From: Demequina aurantiaca
Lineage (GTDB): Bacteria > Actinomycetota > Actinomycetes > Actinomycetales > Demequinaceae
Length of the DNA: 64,000 nucleotides
Assembly (NCBI RefSeq): GCF_000975135.1
Contig: NZ_BBRF01000001.1
Coordinates: 1,118,380-1,182,379, forward strand
Reading direction: 5' to 3'
In this document: positions 22,813-34,378 of the stretch, in pieces
Layout of the letters: each line of letters begins with the position of its first letter
How positions within the stretch are numbered: the stretch's first letter is position 1
The notes under the pieces: model-generated
What the model was told of the DNA's origin: nothing
The model's input: the letters and a program-made list of their open reading frames with translations, nothing else
Database searches by the model: none
Position numbers and translations under genes: made by a program

Positions 22813-22867
22813 ACATGACACATGAGATTTTCACCAGTTTTCACACGAACTAAAAGACGGAGAAGCA

Positions 22868-23242
22868 GTGCCTACGATTCAGCAGCTGGTCAGGAAGGGT
22901 CGCCACCCCAAGGTGACCAAGACCAAGACCCCGGCTCTCAAGTCGAGCCCCCAGCGTCGCGGAGTGTGCACCCGCGTGTACACGACCACGCCCAAGAAGC
23001 CGAACTCGGCTCTGCGTAAGGTCGCACGTGTGCGCCTCTCGACCGGTATCGAGGTCACCGCGTACATTCCCGGCGAGGGTCACAACCTTCAGGAGCACTC
23101 GATCGTGCTCGTGCGTGGCGGTCGTGTGAAGGACCTCCCCGGTGTTCGCTACAAGATTGTTCGCGGCTCGCTTGACACCCAGGGTGTTAAGGACCGCAAG
23201 CAGGCTCGCAGCCGCTACGGCGCGAAGAAGGAGAAGAAGTAA
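22868..23242 (+). CDS. rpsL: 30S ribosomal protein S12
   Basis: 124 residues from GTG 22868 (GGAGAAG upstream). The decoding-site loops read [16 protein letters not shown] and [29 protein letters not shown], with Lys at both classic streptomycin-resistance positions, so wild type. S12 sits at the A-site decoding centre. Its TAA overlaps the rpsG ATG (TAATG), a coupled arrangement. Confidence 0.98.
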   Translation: MPTIQQLVRKGRHPKVTKTKTPALKSSPQRRGVCTRVYTTTPKKPNSALRKVARVRLSTGIEVTAYIPGEGHNLQEHSIVLVRGGRVKDLPGVRYKIVRGSLDTQGVKDRKQARSRYGAKKEKK

Positions 23243-23712
23243 TGCCTCGCAAGGGACCGGCGCCTAAGCGTCCGATCATCAACGACCCGGTATACGGCGC
23301 ACCTGTCGTCACCCAGCTGATCAACAAGATCCTGCTGGACGGCAAGAAGTCAGTCTCCGAGGCCATCGTCTACGGCGCACTCGAAGGCGTGAAGGAAAAG
23401 TCCGGTCAGGACCCCGTCACCGTCCTCAAGCGCGCTCTTGAGAACATCCGCCCCGCACTCGAGGTCAAGTCTCGCCGTGTTGGTGGAGCCACCTACCAGG
23501 TGCCCGTGGATGTCCGTCCCGTGCGTCAGACCACCCTCGCGCTGCGTTGGTTGGTTGACTTCTCGCGTCAGCGTCGTGAAAAGACCATGACCGAGCGCCT
23601 CATGAACGAGATCCTCGACGCATCCAACGGCCTCGGCGCCGCGGTGAAGCGTCGCGAGGACATGCACAAGATGGCGGAGTCCAACAAGGCCTTCGCGCAC
23701 TACCGCTGGTAG
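23242..23712 (+). CDS. rpsG: 30S ribosomal protein S7
   Basis: 156 residues, standard length. N-terminal [36 protein letters not shown] and the signature [28 protein letters not shown] are clear. S7 nucleates the head of the 30S subunit and contacts the E-site tRNA. It starts on the last base of the rpsL stop codon, which implies translational coupling within the str operon; fusA follows 26 bp later. Confidence 0.98.
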   Translation: MPRKGPAPKRPIINDPVYGAPVVTQLINKILLDGKKSVSEAIVYGALEGVKEKSGQDPVTVLKRALENIRPALEVKSRRVGGATYQVPVDVRPVRQTTLALRWLVDFSRQRREKTMTERLMNEILDASNGLGAAVKRREDMHKMAESNKAFAHYRW

Positions 23713-23738
23713 TCAGAAAAGTTTAGGGAGAACCACTC

Positions 23739-25841
23739 GTGGCACAGGACGTGCTTACGGACCTCACGAAGGTCCGCAACATTGGCATCATGGCGCACAT
23801 CGACGCCGGCAAGACCACTACTACCGAGCGCATCCTGTACTACACGGGCGTGAACTACAAGATCGGTGAAACCCACGACGGTGCGTCGACGACTGACTGG
23901 ATGGAGCAGGAGCAGGAGCGTGGCATCACCATCACGTCCGCTGCTGTGACGTGCTTCTGGGAAAAGAACCAGATCAACATCATCGACACCCCCGGACACG
24001 TTGACTTCACGGTCGAGGTGGAGCGTTCGCTCCGCGTCCTCGACGGTGCTGTCGCCGTGTTTGACGGCAAGGAGGGCGTTGAGCCCCAGTCCGAGACCGT
24101 CTGGCGTCAGGCCGACAAGTACAACGTTCCTCGTATCTGCTTCGTCAACAAGATGGACAAGCTGGGCGCGGACTTCTACTACACGGTTCAGACGATCATC
24201 GATCGCCTGAAGGCCACCCCGTTGCCCATCCAGCTTCCCATCGGTGCTGAGAACGACTTCATCGGCATCGTCGACCTGGTCGAGATGAACGCCAAGGTGT
24301 GGCGCGGCGAGACCGACCTCGGTGAGGCATACGAGACCGAGGAGATCCCCGAGGACCTCAAGGAGAAGGCTGCGGAATACCGCAACATGCTTCTCGAGGC
24401 CGTCGCCGAGACGGACGATGCGCTGATGGAGCGTTTCTTTGCAGGCGAGGAGATCACGGTTCCCGAGATCAAGGCTGCGATTCGCAAGCTGACGGTCGCC
24501 GGCGAGGCGTACCCGATTCTCTGTGGCTCTGCCTTCAAGAACAAGGGCGTGCAGCCGATGCTCGACGCCGTCATCGACTACCTTCCGAACCCGCTCGACG
24601 TGGGTGCGATCGAGGGTCGCGACGTGCGTGACGAAGAGAAGATCATCGAGCGTCACTCCGACGCAACCGAGCCTTTCTCCGCGCTGGCCTTCAAGGTCGT
24701 TTCCCACCCGTTCTTCGGAAAGCTCACGTACGTGCGCGTTTACTCGGGTCACCTCGAGTCGGGCGCACCCATCCTGAACGCCACCAAGGACAAGAAGGAG
24801 CGCATCGGAAAGCTCTTCCAGATGCACTCCAACAAGGAAATGCCTGTCGAGACCATCTCCGCCGGTCACATCTACGCGGTCATTGGCCTGAAGAACACGA
24901 CCACGGGTGACACTCTGTGCGACCCCGCGAACCCGTTGGTCCTCGAGTCCATGACGTTCCCCGAGCCGGTCATCGATGTTGCTATCGAGCCTAAGACCAA
25001 GGCTGACCAGGAGAAGCTGTCGATCGCTATCCAGAAGCTGGCTGAGGAAGACCCCACGTTCCGCGTGAAGTTGGACGAGGACACCGGTCAGACCGTCATT
25101 GGCGGTATGGGCGAGCTGCACCTCGACATCCTGGTTGACCGCATGCGTCGCGAGTTCAACGTCGACGCCAACGTCGGAAAGCCTCAGGTCGCGTACCGCG
25201 AGACCATCAAGGGCATTGCCGACAAGGTCGACTACACCCACAAGAAGCAGACGGGTGGATCCGGCCAGTTCGCAAAGGTCCAGGTCCGCTTCGAGCCTCT
25301 CGAATCGGAAGAGGGCGAGCTTTACGAGTTCGTCAACGGCGTCACGGGTGGTCGCGTCCCTCGCGAGTACATCCCGTCGGTCGATGCTGGTATCCAGTCC
25401 GCTATGGAGCTCGGCGTTCTCGCTGGCTACCCCATGGTCGGAGTGAAGGCCACTCTGCTCGATGGCGCTTACCACGACGTTGACTCGTCCGAAATGGCAT
25501 TCAAGATTGCCGGTTCGATGGTCTTCAAGGAGGGCGTCAAGCGCGCCAAGCCTGTGATCCTCGAGCCCGTGATGGCAGTCGAGGTCCGTACGCCCGAGGA
25601 GTACATGGGCGAGGTCATCGGCGACATCAACTCACGCCGTGGCCAGATCCGACAGATGTTGGAAGCCACTGGTGTGAAGGTGATTGATGCCCTCGTGCCA
25701 CTGTCAGAGATGTTCGGTTATGTCGGGGACCTGCGTTCAAAGACGCAGGGTCGCGCGGTGTACTCGATGACCTTCGACAGCTACGCAGAGGTCCCCAAGG
25801 CAGTTGCCGAGGAGATCATTGCAAAGACCCGGGGCGAGTAG
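23739..25841 (+). CDS. fusA: Elongation factor G
   Basis: 700 residues. The GTPase domain has G1 [13 protein letters not shown], switch [10 protein letters not shown] and G4 NKMDK; domains II-V follow, including the [14 protein letters not shown] block of domain IV and [19 protein letters not shown] sequence (here [16 protein letters not shown]). EF-G translocates mRNA and tRNAs and, with RRF, recycles ribosomes. GTG start with TAGGGAG upstream. It lies in the canonical rpsL-rpsG-fusA-tuf order. Confidence 0.98.
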   Translation: MAQDVLTDLTKVRNIGIMAHIDAGKTTTTERILYYTGVNYKIGETHDGASTTDWMEQEQERGITITSAAVTCFWEKNQINIIDTPGHVDFTVEVERSLRVLDGAVAVFDGKEGVEPQSETVWRQADKYNVPRICFVNKMDKLGADFYYTVQTIIDRLKATPLPIQLPIGAENDFIGIVDLVEMNAKVWRGETDLGEAYETEEIPEDLKEKAAEYRNMLLEAVAETDDALMERFFAGEEITVPEIKAAIRKLTVAGEAYPILCGSAFKNKGVQPMLDAVIDYLPNPLDVGAIEGRDVRDEEKIIERHSDATEPFSALAFKVVSHPFFGKLTYVRVYSGHLESGAPILNATKDKKERIGKLFQMHSNKEMPVETISAGHIYAVIGLKNTTTGDTLCDPANPLVLESMTFPEPVIDVAIEPKTKADQEKLSIAIQKLAEEDPTFRVKLDEDTGQTVIGGMGELHLDILVDRMRREFNVDANVGKPQVAYRETIKGIADKVDYTHKKQTGGSGQFAKVQVRFEPLESEEGELYEFVNGVTGGRVPREYIPSVDAGIQSAMELGVLAGYPMVGVKATLLDGAYHDVDSSEMAFKIAGSMVFKEGVKRAKPVILEPVMAVEVRTPEEYMGEVIGDINSRRGQIRQMLEATGVKVIDALVPLSEMFGYVGDLRSKTQGRAVYSMTFDSYAEVPKAVAEEIIAKTRGE

Positions 25842-25971
25842 TCCCACCGGTTGAAATAGAAATAAACAAACGACCAGTAGGGAAGCTACACGCCCCGCAA
25901 TAGCCAACGGCTAGCGCTAGACGTTAAGATTCACTACCCGAGTCTCTAAAACTAATCAGGAGGAAGCCCAA

Positions 25972-27162
25972 ATGGGTAAGGCCAAGTTCGAGCGGACCAA
26001 GCCGCACGTCAACATCGGAACCATCGGTCACGTCGACCACGGTAAGACGACGCTGACCGCCGCCATCTCGAAGGTCCTGCACGATAAGTACCCGGACCTC
26101 AACCCCTTCACGCCTTTCGAAGACATCGACAAGGCTCCTGAAGAGCGCGAGCGCGGTATTACGATCAACATCGCGCACATCGAGTACGAGACCGAGAAGC
26201 GTCACTATGCACACGTCGACGCCCCCGGCCACGCTGACTACATCAAGAACATGATCACGGGTGCTGCGCAGATGGATGGCGCAATTCTCGTGGTTGCCGC
26301 GACGGATGGTCCCATGGCCCAGACGCGTGAGCACGTTCTTCTCGCCAAGCAGGTTGGTGTTCCCTACCTGCTCGTCGCACTGAACAAGTCCGACATGGTT
26401 GACGACGAGGAAATCCTCGAGCTCGTCGAGTTCGAGGTTCGCGAGCTGCTCAGCTCGCAGGGCTTCGACGGTGACAACGCTCCCGTCATCCAGGTCTCCG
26501 CACTCAAGGCACTTGAGGGCGACGAGGCTTGGGCTGCCAAGGTTGGCGAGCTCATGGACGCGGTGGACGAGAACGTCCCCGAGCCCGAGCGCGACATGGA
26601 CAAGCCGTTCCTCATGCCCATCGAGGACGTCTTCACGATCACCGGTCGTGGAACCGTCGTCACCGGCAAGATCGAGCGCGGCAAGCTCAAGATCAACTCC
26701 GAAGTCGACATCATCGGCATCAAGGACACCCAGAAGACCACGGTCACGGGTATCGAGATGTTCCACAAGCAGATGGACGAGGCGTGGGCCGGCGAGAACT
26801 GTGGCCTCCTGCTCCGCGGTACCAAGCGCGAAGACGTCGAGCGTGGACAGGTTGTTGTTGCCCCGGGCAGCACCACCCCTCACACCGACTTCGAGGGCAA
26901 GGCGTACATCCTCGACAAGAGCGAGGGCGGCCGTCACAACCCGTTCTACACGAACTACCGTCCCCAGTTCTACATCCGTACGACTGACGTCACGGGCGTC
27001 ATCACGCTGCCCGAGGGCACCGAGATGGTTATGCCTGGTGACACCACTGAGATGACCGTTGCGCTAATTCAGCCCATCGCCATCGAAGAGGGACAGGGCT
27101 TTGCAATCCGTGAAGGTGGCCGTACCGTCGGCTCCGGCACGGTGACCAAGATCATCAAGTAG
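25972..27162 (+). CDS. tuf: Elongation factor Tu
   Basis: 396 residues. G1 [11 protein letters not shown], switch [11 protein letters not shown]4 NKSDM and the three-domain layout are all standard; the kirromycin-binding and tRNA-contact segments look normal. EF-Tu-GTP delivers aminoacyl-tRNA to the ribosome. AGGAGGA lies upstream of the ATG, one of the strongest Shine-Dalgarno sequences in the window. The 130-bp gap after fusA could hold an extra promoter, but I see no convincing -35/-10 pair. A long hairpin follows at 27184. Confidence 0.98.
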   Translation: MGKAKFERTKPHVNIGTIGHVDHGKTTLTAAISKVLHDKYPDLNPFTPFEDIDKAPEERERGITINIAHIEYETEKRHYAHVDAPGHADYIKNMITGAAQMDGAILVVAATDGPMAQTREHVLLAKQVGVPYLLVALNKSDMVDDEEILELVEFEVRELLSSQGFDGDNAPVIQVSALKALEGDEAWAAKVGELMDAVDENVPEPERDMDKPFLMPIEDVFTITGRGTVVTGKIERGKLKINSEVDIIGIKDTQKTTVTGIEMFHKQMDEAWAGENCGLLLRGTKREDVERGQVVVAPGSTTPHTDFEGKAYILDKSEGGRHNPFYTNYRPQFYIRTTDVTGVITLPEGTEMVMPGDTTEMTVALIQPIAIEEGQGFAIREGGRTVGSGTVTKIIK

Positions 27163-27183
27163 TTCGCTTAACTAAGCGATCCC

Positions 27184-27221
27184 CAGATGCGGGGTCCGGT
27201 TCAATCCGGGCCCCGCATCTG
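27184..27221 (+). terminator. Terminator hairpin after tuf
   Basis: CAGATGCGGGG-T-CCGG pairs with CCGG-G-CCCCGCATCTG around TTCAAT. The stem is about 15 bp with one mismatch. There is no T tract, so it may be an actinobacterial I-shaped terminator or rely on Rho. Confidence 0.78.
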
Positions 27222-27274
27222 CACGCTAGCCGTCAGGCCCCGCCCCCGGTGTGAGGGGAGTCACGGAACTGCGG

Positions 27275-27304
27275 TTGGTATGCCAGGCAAATATCTGGCA
27301 TAAT
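27275..27304 (+). promoter_or_regulatory. S10 operon promoter overlapping an inverted repeat
   Basis: TTGGTA (27275-27280), 18-nt spacer, CATAAT (27299-27304). A perfect inverted repeat TATGCCAG-N8-CTGGCATA (27279-27302) fills the spacer and reaches into both boxes, as an operator would. Confidence 0.6.
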
Positions 27305-27389
27305 ATTCAGGTTGCCCATTGCGGGTAGCCATCACACTCACCAACGACTCGCCGAGCGATCGGTAAAGCTCGCGTGCGAAGCAATTGCG

Positions 27390-27414
27390 CGACACGCCCG
27401 AGCGCGGGGGTCGG
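27390..27414 (+). promoter_or_regulatory. Leader element shared with the str operon (copy 2)
   Basis: Identical over 25 nt to 22788-22812. It ends 44 nt before the rpsJ ATG, inside the leader of the S10 operon. See the str copy for the possible hairpin. Confidence 0.65.
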
Positions 27415-27458
27415 TGGTGATGACCACAGATTGACGAGAGATAAGGCAGAACCACGCC

Positions 27459-27767
27459 ATGGCGGGACAAAAGATCCGCATTCGGCTGAAGAGCTACGAC
27501 CACGAGGTCATTGACTCCTCAGCTCGCAAGATCGTTGAAACGGTCACGCGCGCCGGTGCTTCAGTGGTGGGACCCGTCCCGCTGCCCACCGAAAAGAACG
27601 TGTTCTGTGTAATTCGTTCGCCCCACAAGTACAAGGACAGCCGCGAGCACTTCGAGATGCGCACTCACAAGCGCCTCATCGACATCGTGGACCCGACGCC
27701 CAAGGCAGTCGACTCGCTCATGCGTCTCGACCTCCCGGCTGACGTCAACATCGAGATCAAGCTCTAA
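27459..27767 (+). CDS. rpsJ: 30S ribosomal protein S10
   Basis: 102 residues, standard. [29 protein letters not shown] opens the protein, and the conserved loop reads [32 protein letters not shown]10 is part of the 30S head and, as NusE, bridges NusG and the ribosome during coupled transcription. It is the first gene of the S10 operon, behind the promoter and leader at 27275-27414. Confidence 0.98.
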   Translation: MAGQKIRIRLKSYDHEVIDSSARKIVETVTRAGASVVGPVPLPTEKNVFCVIRSPHKYKDSREHFEMRTHKRLIDIVDPTPKAVDSLMRLDLPADVNIEIKL

Positions 27768-27792
27768 CGAGCTGTTAAGGACTTCACTCAAC

Positions 27793-28452
27793 ATGACTAC
27801 TTCCAATGCCCAGCGCAATGTAACTGCGCTGCTAGGTACGAAGCTGGGCATGACGCAGGTGTGGGACGCCGAGGGACGAGTTGTTCCCGTGACGGTCGTC
27901 CAGGTAGACACCAACGTTGTGACTCAGGTGCGGAACGCAGAGACTGACGGTTACAGTGCCGTTCAGCTCGCTTTCGGCGCAGTTGACCCTCGCCGCGTGA
28001 CCGCGCCGCTGAAGGGCCACTTCGACAAGGCAGGCGTTACGCCTCGCCGCCACGTTGCCGAGGTTCGCACCGCGAACGCCGCTGACTACACGCTCGGCCA
28101 GGAGATTGCCGCCGACGTGTTCGAGGTCGGCCAGCTCGTCGACGCAACCGGCACCACCAAGGGAAAGGGAACCGCCGGTGTTATGAAGCGCCACGGTTTC
28201 CACGGCGTAGGCGCCTCCCACGGTGCTCACAAGAACCACCGCAAGGCCGGATCGATCGGTGGCGCTTCGACGCCGTCGCGTGTGTTCCAGGGCATGAAGA
28301 TGGCCGGACGCATGGGTAACGACCGCAAGACCGTGCAGAACCTGCAGGTCCAGGCAGTCGACCTCGAGCGTGGCCTGGTGCTGCTCAAGGGTGCCGTTCC
28401 CGGCAACAAGGGTGGCGTCGTACTCATCCGCTCCGCAGTGAAGGGCGCGTAA
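27793..28452 (+). CDS. rplC: 50S ribosomal protein L3
   Basis: 219 residues. N-terminal [26 protein letters not shown] and the long basic extension [29 protein letters not shown] are diagnostic; the tip of that extension approaches the peptidyl-transferase centre. L3 is an early 50S assembly protein. It sits 25 bp after rpsJ and 5 bp before rplD. Confidence 0.98.
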   Translation: MTTSNAQRNVTALLGTKLGMTQVWDAEGRVVPVTVVQVDTNVVTQVRNAETDGYSAVQLAFGAVDPRRVTAPLKGHFDKAGVTPRRHVAEVRTANAADYTLGQEIAADVFEVGQLVDATGTTKGKGTAGVMKRHGFHGVGASHGAHKNHRKAGSIGGASTPSRVFQGMKMAGRMGNDRKTVQNLQVQAVDLERGLVLLKGAVPGNKGGVVLIRSAVKGA

Positions 28453-28457
28453 CTCAA

Positions 28458-29162
28458 ATGACCAACACTCAGACTGTCGACGTCGTCGACGCGAAGGGCA
28501 AGAAGGCCGGCACCGCCGAGCTTCCCGCCGAGATCTTCGACGTCGTCACGAACGTCCCGCTGATCCACCAGGTTGTCGTCGCCCAGCGCGCCGCAGCTCG
28601 CCAGGGTACGCACGCGACCAAGACGCGTGCACAGGTATCCGGTGGTGGCCGCAAGCCGTACAAGCAGAAGGGAACCGGTCGCGCTCGTCAGGGCTCGATC
28701 CGCGCGCCCCAGTTTGCCGGCGGTGGCATCGTCCACGGACCGCAGCCGCGCGATTACTCGCAGCGTACGCCCAAGAAGATGAAGGCCGCCGCGCTTCGCG
28801 GTGCGCTGTCTGACCGGGCTCGCGCCGATCGCGTGCACGTCCTCAAGAGCGTCGTCTCCGGCGACGCTCCTTCCACCAAGAACGCTATTGCCGCAATCGC
28901 TGCGGTGACGGCCGGACGCCGCGCACTCATCGTGCTCGAGCGGACTGACGAGCTCGCCTGGAAGTCGCTGCGCAACGCGCCCGACACCCACGTGGTCTCG
29001 GTTGGCCAGCTCAACACGTACGACGTGCTGACCAACGATGACATCGTGTTCACGGCATCCGCGCTCGACGCGTTCCTCGCAGGCCCCGCCAAGGGCGCAT
29101 CGGCTAAGGCCGTTGCCACCGAGTCCGAGGCTGCCGCTACTCAGGCGGAGGAGACCAAGTGA
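28458..29162 (+). CDS. rplD: 50S ribosomal protein L4
   Basis: 234 residues. The exit-tunnel loop reads [26 protein letters not shown], which forms the constriction with L22 and is the macrolide-resistance hot spot; no deletion is seen. The Ala/Glu-rich C-terminal tail ([15 protein letters not shown]) is slightly extended. Its stop overlaps the rplW GTG by 4 bp. In enterobacteria L4 represses the S10 operon; that mechanism is not known here. Confidence 0.97.
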   Translation: MTNTQTVDVVDAKGKKAGTAELPAEIFDVVTNVPLIHQVVVAQRAAARQGTHATKTRAQVSGGGRKPYKQKGTGRARQGSIRAPQFAGGGIVHGPQPRDYSQRTPKKMKAAALRGALSDRARADRVHVLKSVVSGDAPSTKNAIAAIAAVTAGRRALIVLERTDELAWKSLRNAPDTHVVSVGQLNTYDVLTNDDIVFTASALDAFLAGPAKGASAKAVATESEAAATQAEETK

Positions 29163-29464
29163 GCCACCTGAACAAGAACCCCCGCGATATCCTCATCCGA
29201 CCTATCGTGTCGGAGAAGAGCTACTCGCTCATGGATCAGGGCAAGTACACCTTCGAGGTGGACCCCCGCGCCAACAAGACCGAGATCAAGATTGCCGTTG
29301 AGCAGATCTTCGGTGTGAAGGTGTCGTCGGTCAACACCATTAACCGCAAGGGCAAGACGCGCCGCACGCGCTTCGGCCTTGGCAAGCGTAAAGATGTCAA
29401 GCGCGCCATCGTCACCGTTGGTGGCGGCGAGGCTCTCGACATCTTCTCCGGCCAGGTCGGCTAG
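29159..29464 (+). CDS. rplW: 50S ribosomal protein L23
   Basis: 101 residues from a GTG overlapping the rplD stop (GTGA). [38 protein letters not shown] and the loop [17 protein letters not shown] are typical. L23 lies at the exit of the peptide tunnel and docks trigger factor, SRP and SecY. Confidence 0.97.
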   Translation: MSHLNKNPRDILIRPIVSEKSYSLMDQGKYTFEVDPRANKTEIKIAVEQIFGVKVSSVNTINRKGKTRRTRFGLGKRKDVKRAIVTVGGGEALDIFSGQVG

Positions 29465-29483
29465 GTAAGGACAGGAATCACTC

Positions 29484-30323
<840 letters not shown>

Positions 30324-30335
30324 GGAGCCTGACTT

Positions 30336-30614
30336 ATGCCACGCAGTCTGAAGAAGGGCCCCTTCGTCGACGACCACCTGCAGAAAAAGGTGGACGCCCA
30401 GAACGAGGCCGGAACGAAGACCGTCATCAAGACCTGGTCGCGCCGTAGCGTGATCACGCCCGATTTCCTGGGACACACCTTTGCAGTGCACGACGGTCGC
30501 AAGCACATTCCCGTGTTTGTGACGGAGTCGATGGTGGGACACAAGCTCGGTGAGTTTGCACCTACCCGCACGTTCAGGGGCCACATCAAGGACGACCGCA
30601 AGGGCCGCCGCTAA
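30336..30614 (+). CDS. rpsS: 30S ribosomal protein S19
   Basis: 92 residues. [19 protein letters not shown] and the conserved [39 protein letters not shown] identify it. S19 is in the 30S head, with S13 and near the A-site tRNA. It lies 12 bp after rplB and 32 bp before rplV. Confidence 0.98.
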   Translation: MPRSLKKGPFVDDHLQKKVDAQNEAGTKTVIKTWSRRSVITPDFLGHTFAVHDGRKHIPVFVTESMVGHKLGEFAPTRTFRGHIKDDRKGRR

Positions 30615-30646
30615 GGCGCCCGAGCGAAGGTAAGAGGAGTTTAGAG

Positions 30647-31021
30647 ATGGAAGCCAATGCGCAAACGCGATACGTTCGCGTCACCGCTCAGAAGGCTCGC
30701 CGCGTCGTGAACCTGGTTCGTGGAAAGAACGCTGTCGAGGCTGTTGCCTCGCTGAAGTTCCAGCCGCAGGCCGTGTCCGAGGACGTCCGCAAGCTGATCT
30801 CGTCGGCAATCGCCAACGCACGCGTTGCAGCCGACAAGGCCGGCGAGCGTTTCGACGAGAACGAGTTGTATATCAAGGCAATCACCGTGGACGAGGGTCC
30901 GACCATGAAGCGCATCATGCCGCGCGCACAGGGTCGTGCCAACCGCATCCTGAAGCGGACGAGCCACCTCAAGGTAACCGTGGCCACCCGTCAGGGCGCC
31001 GTTAAGGAAGGGGCCAACTAA
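30647..31021 (+). CDS. rplV: 50S ribosomal protein L22
   Basis: 124 residues. Ends of the tunnel hairpin are visible in [27 protein letters not shown]; the N-terminal part reads [21 protein letters not shown]22 lines the nascent-peptide tunnel opposite L4. Its TAA overlaps the rpsC ATG (TAATG). Confidence 0.97.
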   Translation: MEANAQTRYVRVTAQKARRVVNLVRGKNAVEAVASLKFQPQAVSEDVRKLISSAIANARVAADKAGERFDENELYIKAITVDEGPTMKRIMPRAQGRANRILKRTSHLKVTVATRQGAVKEGAN

Positions 31022-31845
31022 TGGGTCAGAAGGTTAACCCGCACGGCTACCGCCTGGGTATTACTACCGACCACCGTTCGCGCTGGTTCGCAGACTCGAC
31101 CAAGAAGGGCGAGCGCTACAGCGACTACGTGGGCGAGGATGTCAAGATCCGCGAGCTCATGAGCAAGGGCTTGGAGCGCGCAGGCGTGTCCAAGGTCGAG
31201 ATCGAGCGCACCCGTGAGCGCGTACGTGTGGACCTCCACACCGCTCGCCCGGGAATCGTCATCGGTCGTCGTGGAGCCGAGGCTGACAAGCTTCGTTCCA
31301 ACCTGGAGAAGCTCACCGGCAAGCAGGTGCAGCTCAACATCCTCGAGGTGAAGAACGCCGAGATGGACGCTCAGCTCGTGGCTCAGGGCATCGCAGAGCA
31401 GCTCGCCTCGCGAGTCTCGTTCCGCCGTGCCATGCGCAAGGGCATGCAGTCATCGATGCGCGCCGGCGCCAAGGGCATCCGTGTCCAGTGCTCCGGTCGT
31501 CTTGGTGGCGCTGAAATGTCCCGCTCGGAGTTCTACCGCGAAGGCCGTGTGCCCCTGCACACCCTGCGCGCGAACATCGACTACGGCTTCTTTGAGTCCA
31601 AGACCACGTTCGGCATCATCGGCGTCAAGGTCTGGATCTACAAGGGCGACATGACCGAAAAGGAGTGGGCTGCTGAGCAGGCCAAGGCTCCTCGTCCCCA
31701 GCGCGGTCGTGGCGACCGTCCCACCGGTTCACGTCCCCCGCGTCGTGATGGTGGCGCCCCGCGCTCAGCCGCCGACGCCCCCAAGGCTGAAGCGCCCGCC
31801 GCAGCAGAGGCTCCCAAGGCCGACGCTGGGAAGGAAGGCAAGTAA
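31021..31845 (+). CDS. rpsC: 30S ribosomal protein S3
   Basis: 274 residues. N-terminal [23 protein letters not shown], a KH RNA-binding domain with [16 protein letters not shown], and the C-terminal domain with [30 protein letters not shown]. The last 55 or so residues are a disordered Arg/Pro/Ala-rich tail ([21 protein letters not shown] onward), longer than in E. coli but usual in actinobacteria. S3 guards mRNA entry and has helicase-like activity. It starts and ends with TAATG couplings to rplV and rplP. Confidence 0.97.
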   Translation: MGQKVNPHGYRLGITTDHRSRWFADSTKKGERYSDYVGEDVKIRELMSKGLERAGVSKVEIERTRERVRVDLHTARPGIVIGRRGAEADKLRSNLEKLTGKQVQLNILEVKNAEMDAQLVAQGIAEQLASRVSFRRAMRKGMQSSMRAGAKGIRVQCSGRLGGAEMSRSEFYREGRVPLHTLRANIDYGFFESKTTFGIIGVKVWIYKGDMTEKEWAAEQAKAPRPQRGRGDRPTGSRPPRRDGGAPRSAADAPKAEAPAAAEAPKADAGKEGK

Positions 31846-32264
31846 TGCTTATCCCTCGTCGTGTTAAGCACCGTAAGCAGCACCACCCCGGTCGTTCGGG
31901 GCACGCTACTGGCGGCACCGAGGTGTCGTTTGGTGACTATGGCATCCAGGCCATCGAGCCTGCGTACCTGACGAACCGTCAGATCGAGGCCGCTCGTATC
32001 GCAATGACCCGTCACATCAAGCGTGGTGGAAAGGTGTGGATCAACGTCTACCCCGACCGTCCGCTGACCAAGAAGCCTGCCGAAGTCCGCATGGGTTCCG
32101 GTAAGGGTTCGACCGAGTGGTGGATCGCCAACATCAAGCCGGGTCGCGTGCTCTTTGAGCTCGCCGGCGTTGATGAAAAGCTGGCTCGCGAGGCACTTAG
32201 CCGCGCGCAGCACAAGCTGCCCATGAAGACCCGCTTTGTGACCCGTGAGGGTGGTGACATCTAA
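31845..32264 (+). CDS. rplP: 50S ribosomal protein L16
   Basis: 139 residues. [30 protein letters not shown] and [25 protein letters not shown] are family signatures. L16 lies by the A-site tRNA elbow near the peptidyl-transferase centre. Coupled by TAATG to both neighbours (rpsC and rpmC). Confidence 0.97.
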   Translation: MLIPRRVKHRKQHHPGRSGHATGGTEVSFGDYGIQAIEPAYLTNRQIEAARIAMTRHIKRGGKVWINVYPDRPLTKKPAEVRMGSGKGSTEWWIANIKPGRVLFELAGVDEKLAREALSRAQHKLPMKTRFVTREGGDI

Positions 32265-32515
32265 TGGCTATCGGTACCAAGGACCTCGCACCTAGCGAGT
32301 TGGACGCGATGGAGAACGAGCGTTTGCTCGAGGAGCTCAAGAAGTCGAAGGAAGAGCTGTTCAACCTGCGCTTCCAGTCGGCCACCGGCCAGCTCGAGAA
32401 CCACGGCCGCCTCAAGGCGGTTAAGCGTGACATCGCCCGTATCTACACGATTCTGCGCGAGCGTGAGCTCGGGATTCGGACCGCTCCCGCGGCCAAGTCC
32501 GAAGAAGGAAAGTAA
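32264..32515 (+). CDS. rpmC: 50S ribosomal protein L29
   Basis: 83 residues, two long helices: [44 protein letters not shown] across two segments, then [16 protein letters not shown] short Ala/Lys tail follows. L29 sits beside L23 near the tunnel exit. TAATG overlap with rplP; rpsQ starts 2 bp after the stop. Confidence 0.96.
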   Translation: MAIGTKDLAPSELDAMENERLLEELKKSKEELFNLRFQSATGQLENHGRLKAVKRDIARIYTILRERELGIRTAPAAKSEEGK

Positions 32516-32517
32516 CT

Positions 32518-32805
32518 ATGTCGACTGAAAAGCACACGACGGCGACGGAAGACCACCGCGCGTTCCGCAAGACGCGCCGTGGCTACGTCACGTCAGACAA
32601 GATGGACAAGACGATTACCGTCGAGGTTGAGGAGCGCGTCAAGCACCCTCTCTACGGCAAGGTTCTTCGTCAGAGCAGCAAGCTCAAGGCGCACGATGAG
32701 GCCAACACGGCCGGCATCGGCGACCTCGTTGTGGTGATGGAGACCCGCCCGCTGTCCGCTTCAAAGCGGTGGCGCCTGGTCGAAATCGTCGAAAAGGCCA
32801 AGTAA
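32518..32805 (+). CDS. rpsQ: 30S ribosomal protein S17
   Basis: 95 residues. OB-fold protein with [34 protein letters not shown] and the signature [20 protein letters not shown]. The N-terminal 12 or so residues are an added Thr-rich stretch. S17 binds 16S helices 7 and 11 early in 30S assembly. A 55-bp gap separates it from rplN. Confidence 0.97.
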   Translation: MSTEKHTTATEDHRAFRKTRRGYVTSDKMDKTITVEVEERVKHPLYGKVLRQSSKLKAHDEANTAGIGDLVVVMETRPLSASKRWRLVEIVEKAK

Positions 32806-32860
32806 CTACGTTCGACCAGGCTCGTGCTGACGCGCGAGAACCAGACGACAGGAGACAGAC

Positions 32861-33235
32861 ATGATTCAGCAGGAGTCGCGACTTCGCGTCGCCGACAACA
32901 CCGGTGCCAAGGAAATCCTTTGCATCCGTGTGCTCGGTGGCTCCAAGCGCCGCTACGCAGGCATCGGTGACACCATCGTTGCTACCGTCAAGGACGCAAT
33001 TCCCGGCGGAAACGTCAAGAAGGGCGATGTGGTTAAGGCCGTCATCGTGCGCACCACCAAGGAGCGCCGCCGTCCCGACGGTTCCTACATCAAGTTCGAC
33101 GAGAACGCCGCCGTGATCCTTAAGGGTTCCGAGAGCACCGACCCTCGTGGAACCCGCATCTTCGGCCCGGTGGGCCGCGAGCTGCGCGACAAGAAGTTTA
33201 TGAAGATCATTTCATTGGCACCGGAGGTCATCTAA
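32861..33235 (+). CDS. rplN: 50S ribosomal protein L14
   Basis: 124 residues by length. [33 protein letters not shown] and the basic signature [15 protein letters not shown] are diagnostic. L14 forms intersubunit bridges with 16S rRNA and binds the silencing factor RsfS. GGAGACAGAC lies before the ATG; the TAA overlaps the rplX ATG. Confidence 0.97.
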   Translation: MIQQESRLRVADNTGAKEILCIRVLGGSKRRYAGIGDTIVATVKDAIPGGNVKKGDVVKAVIVRTTKERRRPDGSYIKFDENAAVILKGSESTDPRGTRIFGPVGRELRDKKFMKIISLAPEVI

Positions 33236-33573
33236 TGGCGAAGATCAAGAAGGGCGACCTCGTTGTCGTCATCGCCGGCCGTGACCGCGGTCAGCAGGGG
33301 CGCGTGCTCTCGGTCAACACCGAGACCGACCGGGTGATCGTGGAAGGCGTGCAGCGTGTGACCAAGCACGTCAAGCCCGGCACGAGCCGTGACAACCAGG
33401 AGGGTGGCATCGTTTCAGTCGAGGCGCCGCTGCACATCTCCAACGTCATGCTGGTTGACCCCGAGACCAAGAAGGGAACCCGCGTGGGTTACCGTTCCGA
33501 AGAAGTCGAGCGTGATGGCCGCAAGCGCACCCAGCGTGTGCGCGTCGCCAAGCGTTCCGGTAAGGACGTCTAA
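33235..33573 (+). CDS. rplX: 50S ribosomal protein L24
   Basis: 112 residues with a KOW motif near the N-terminus ([23 protein letters not shown]) and the family stretch [27 protein letters not shown]24 starts 50S assembly and lies near the tunnel exit. TAATG coupling on both sides (rplN and rplE). Confidence 0.97.
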   Translation: MAKIKKGDLVVVIAGRDRGQQGRVLSVNTETDRVIVEGVQRVTKHVKPGTSRDNQEGGIVSVEAPLHISNVMLVDPETKKGTRVGYRSEEVERDGRKRTQRVRVAKRSGKDV

Positions 33574-34133
33574 TGGCTACCGAAACTACGATGCCGCGTC
33601 TCAAGGTCAAGTACCGCGAGAACATTGTGTCGAGCCTTCAGGAAGAGTTCGCTCACTCCAACATCAACCAGGTTGCGGGCCTCACCAAGGTCGTCGTCAA
33701 CATGGGTGTTGGTGAAGCTGCGAAGGATTCCAAGCTCATCACCGGCGCGATCGCGGACTTGACGGCCATCACTGGCCAGAAGCCGCAGGTCACGAAGGCG
33801 AAGAAGTCCATCGCCCAGTTCAAGCTGCGCGAGGGCCAGGAGATTGGCGCTCACGTCACGCTGCGTGGCGACCGCATGTGGGAGTTCCTCGACCGCCTGC
33901 TGTCCACCGCGCTTCCCCGTATCCGCGACTTCCGGGGCCTCAGCCCCAAGCAGTTCGACGGCAACGGCAACTACACGTTCGGCCTCACGGAGCAGTCAAT
34001 GTTCCACGAGATCGACCAGGACAAGATCGACCGCGTGCGAGGCATGGACATCACCATCGTCACGACCGCATCGACCGATGCCGAGGGCCGCTCGCTGCTG
34101 AAGCAGCTGGGCTTCCCCTTCAAGGAGAAGTAA
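33573..34133 (+). CDS. rplE: 50S ribosomal protein L5
   Basis: 186 residues. [33 protein letters not shown], the [25 protein letters not shown] block and [17 protein letters not shown] are all as expected. L5 binds 5S rRNA and contacts the P-site tRNA and S13. It starts on the rplX stop and ends 2 bp before rpsZ. Confidence 0.97.
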   Translation: MATETTMPRLKVKYRENIVSSLQEEFAHSNINQVAGLTKVVVNMGVGEAAKDSKLITGAIADLTAITGQKPQVTKAKKSIAQFKLREGQEIGAHVTLRGDRMWEFLDRLLSTALPRIRDFRGLSPKQFDGNGNYTFGLTEQSMFHEIDQDKIDRVRGMDITIVTTASTDAEGRSLLKQLGFPFKEK

Positions 34134-34135
34134 CA

Positions 34136-34321
34136 ATGGCCAAGACTGCGCTGAAGAACAAGGCCGCCGGCAAGCAGAAGTTTGCGGTGCGCGCCTACAC
34201 CCGATGCCAGAAGTGCGGACGCCCGCACTCCGTCTACCGTAAGTTCGGCCTCTGCCGCATTTGCTTCCGCGAGATGGCTCACGCAGGTGAGCTTCCCGGA
34301 ATCACAAAGAGCAGCTGGTAA
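34136..34321 (+). CDS. rpsZ: 30S ribosomal protein S14 type Z
   Basis: 61 residues, ATG 34136, 2 bp after the rplE stop. Short Zn-binding form: CQKC, 12 residues, then CRIC, with [29 protein letters not shown] at the end. S14 completes the 30S head. A zinc-independent second copy (rpsN) is usually elsewhere in actinobacteria under Zur control; none is in this window. Confidence 0.97.
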   Translation: MAKTALKNKAAGKQKFAVRAYTRCQKCGRPHSVYRKFGLCRICFREMAHAGELPGITKSSW

Positions 34322-34378
34322 CTACTACGCCGCAGGTCCGCTGGCGCGGAAACCACGACGAGGAAGAGTGAAACACTC

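Noticed and set aside
25842-25971. Separate tuf promoter in the fusA-tuf gap
   Set aside because: TTGAAA (about 25852) and TAAGAT (25925-25930) are present but are not spaced as one promoter, and each lacks a partner.
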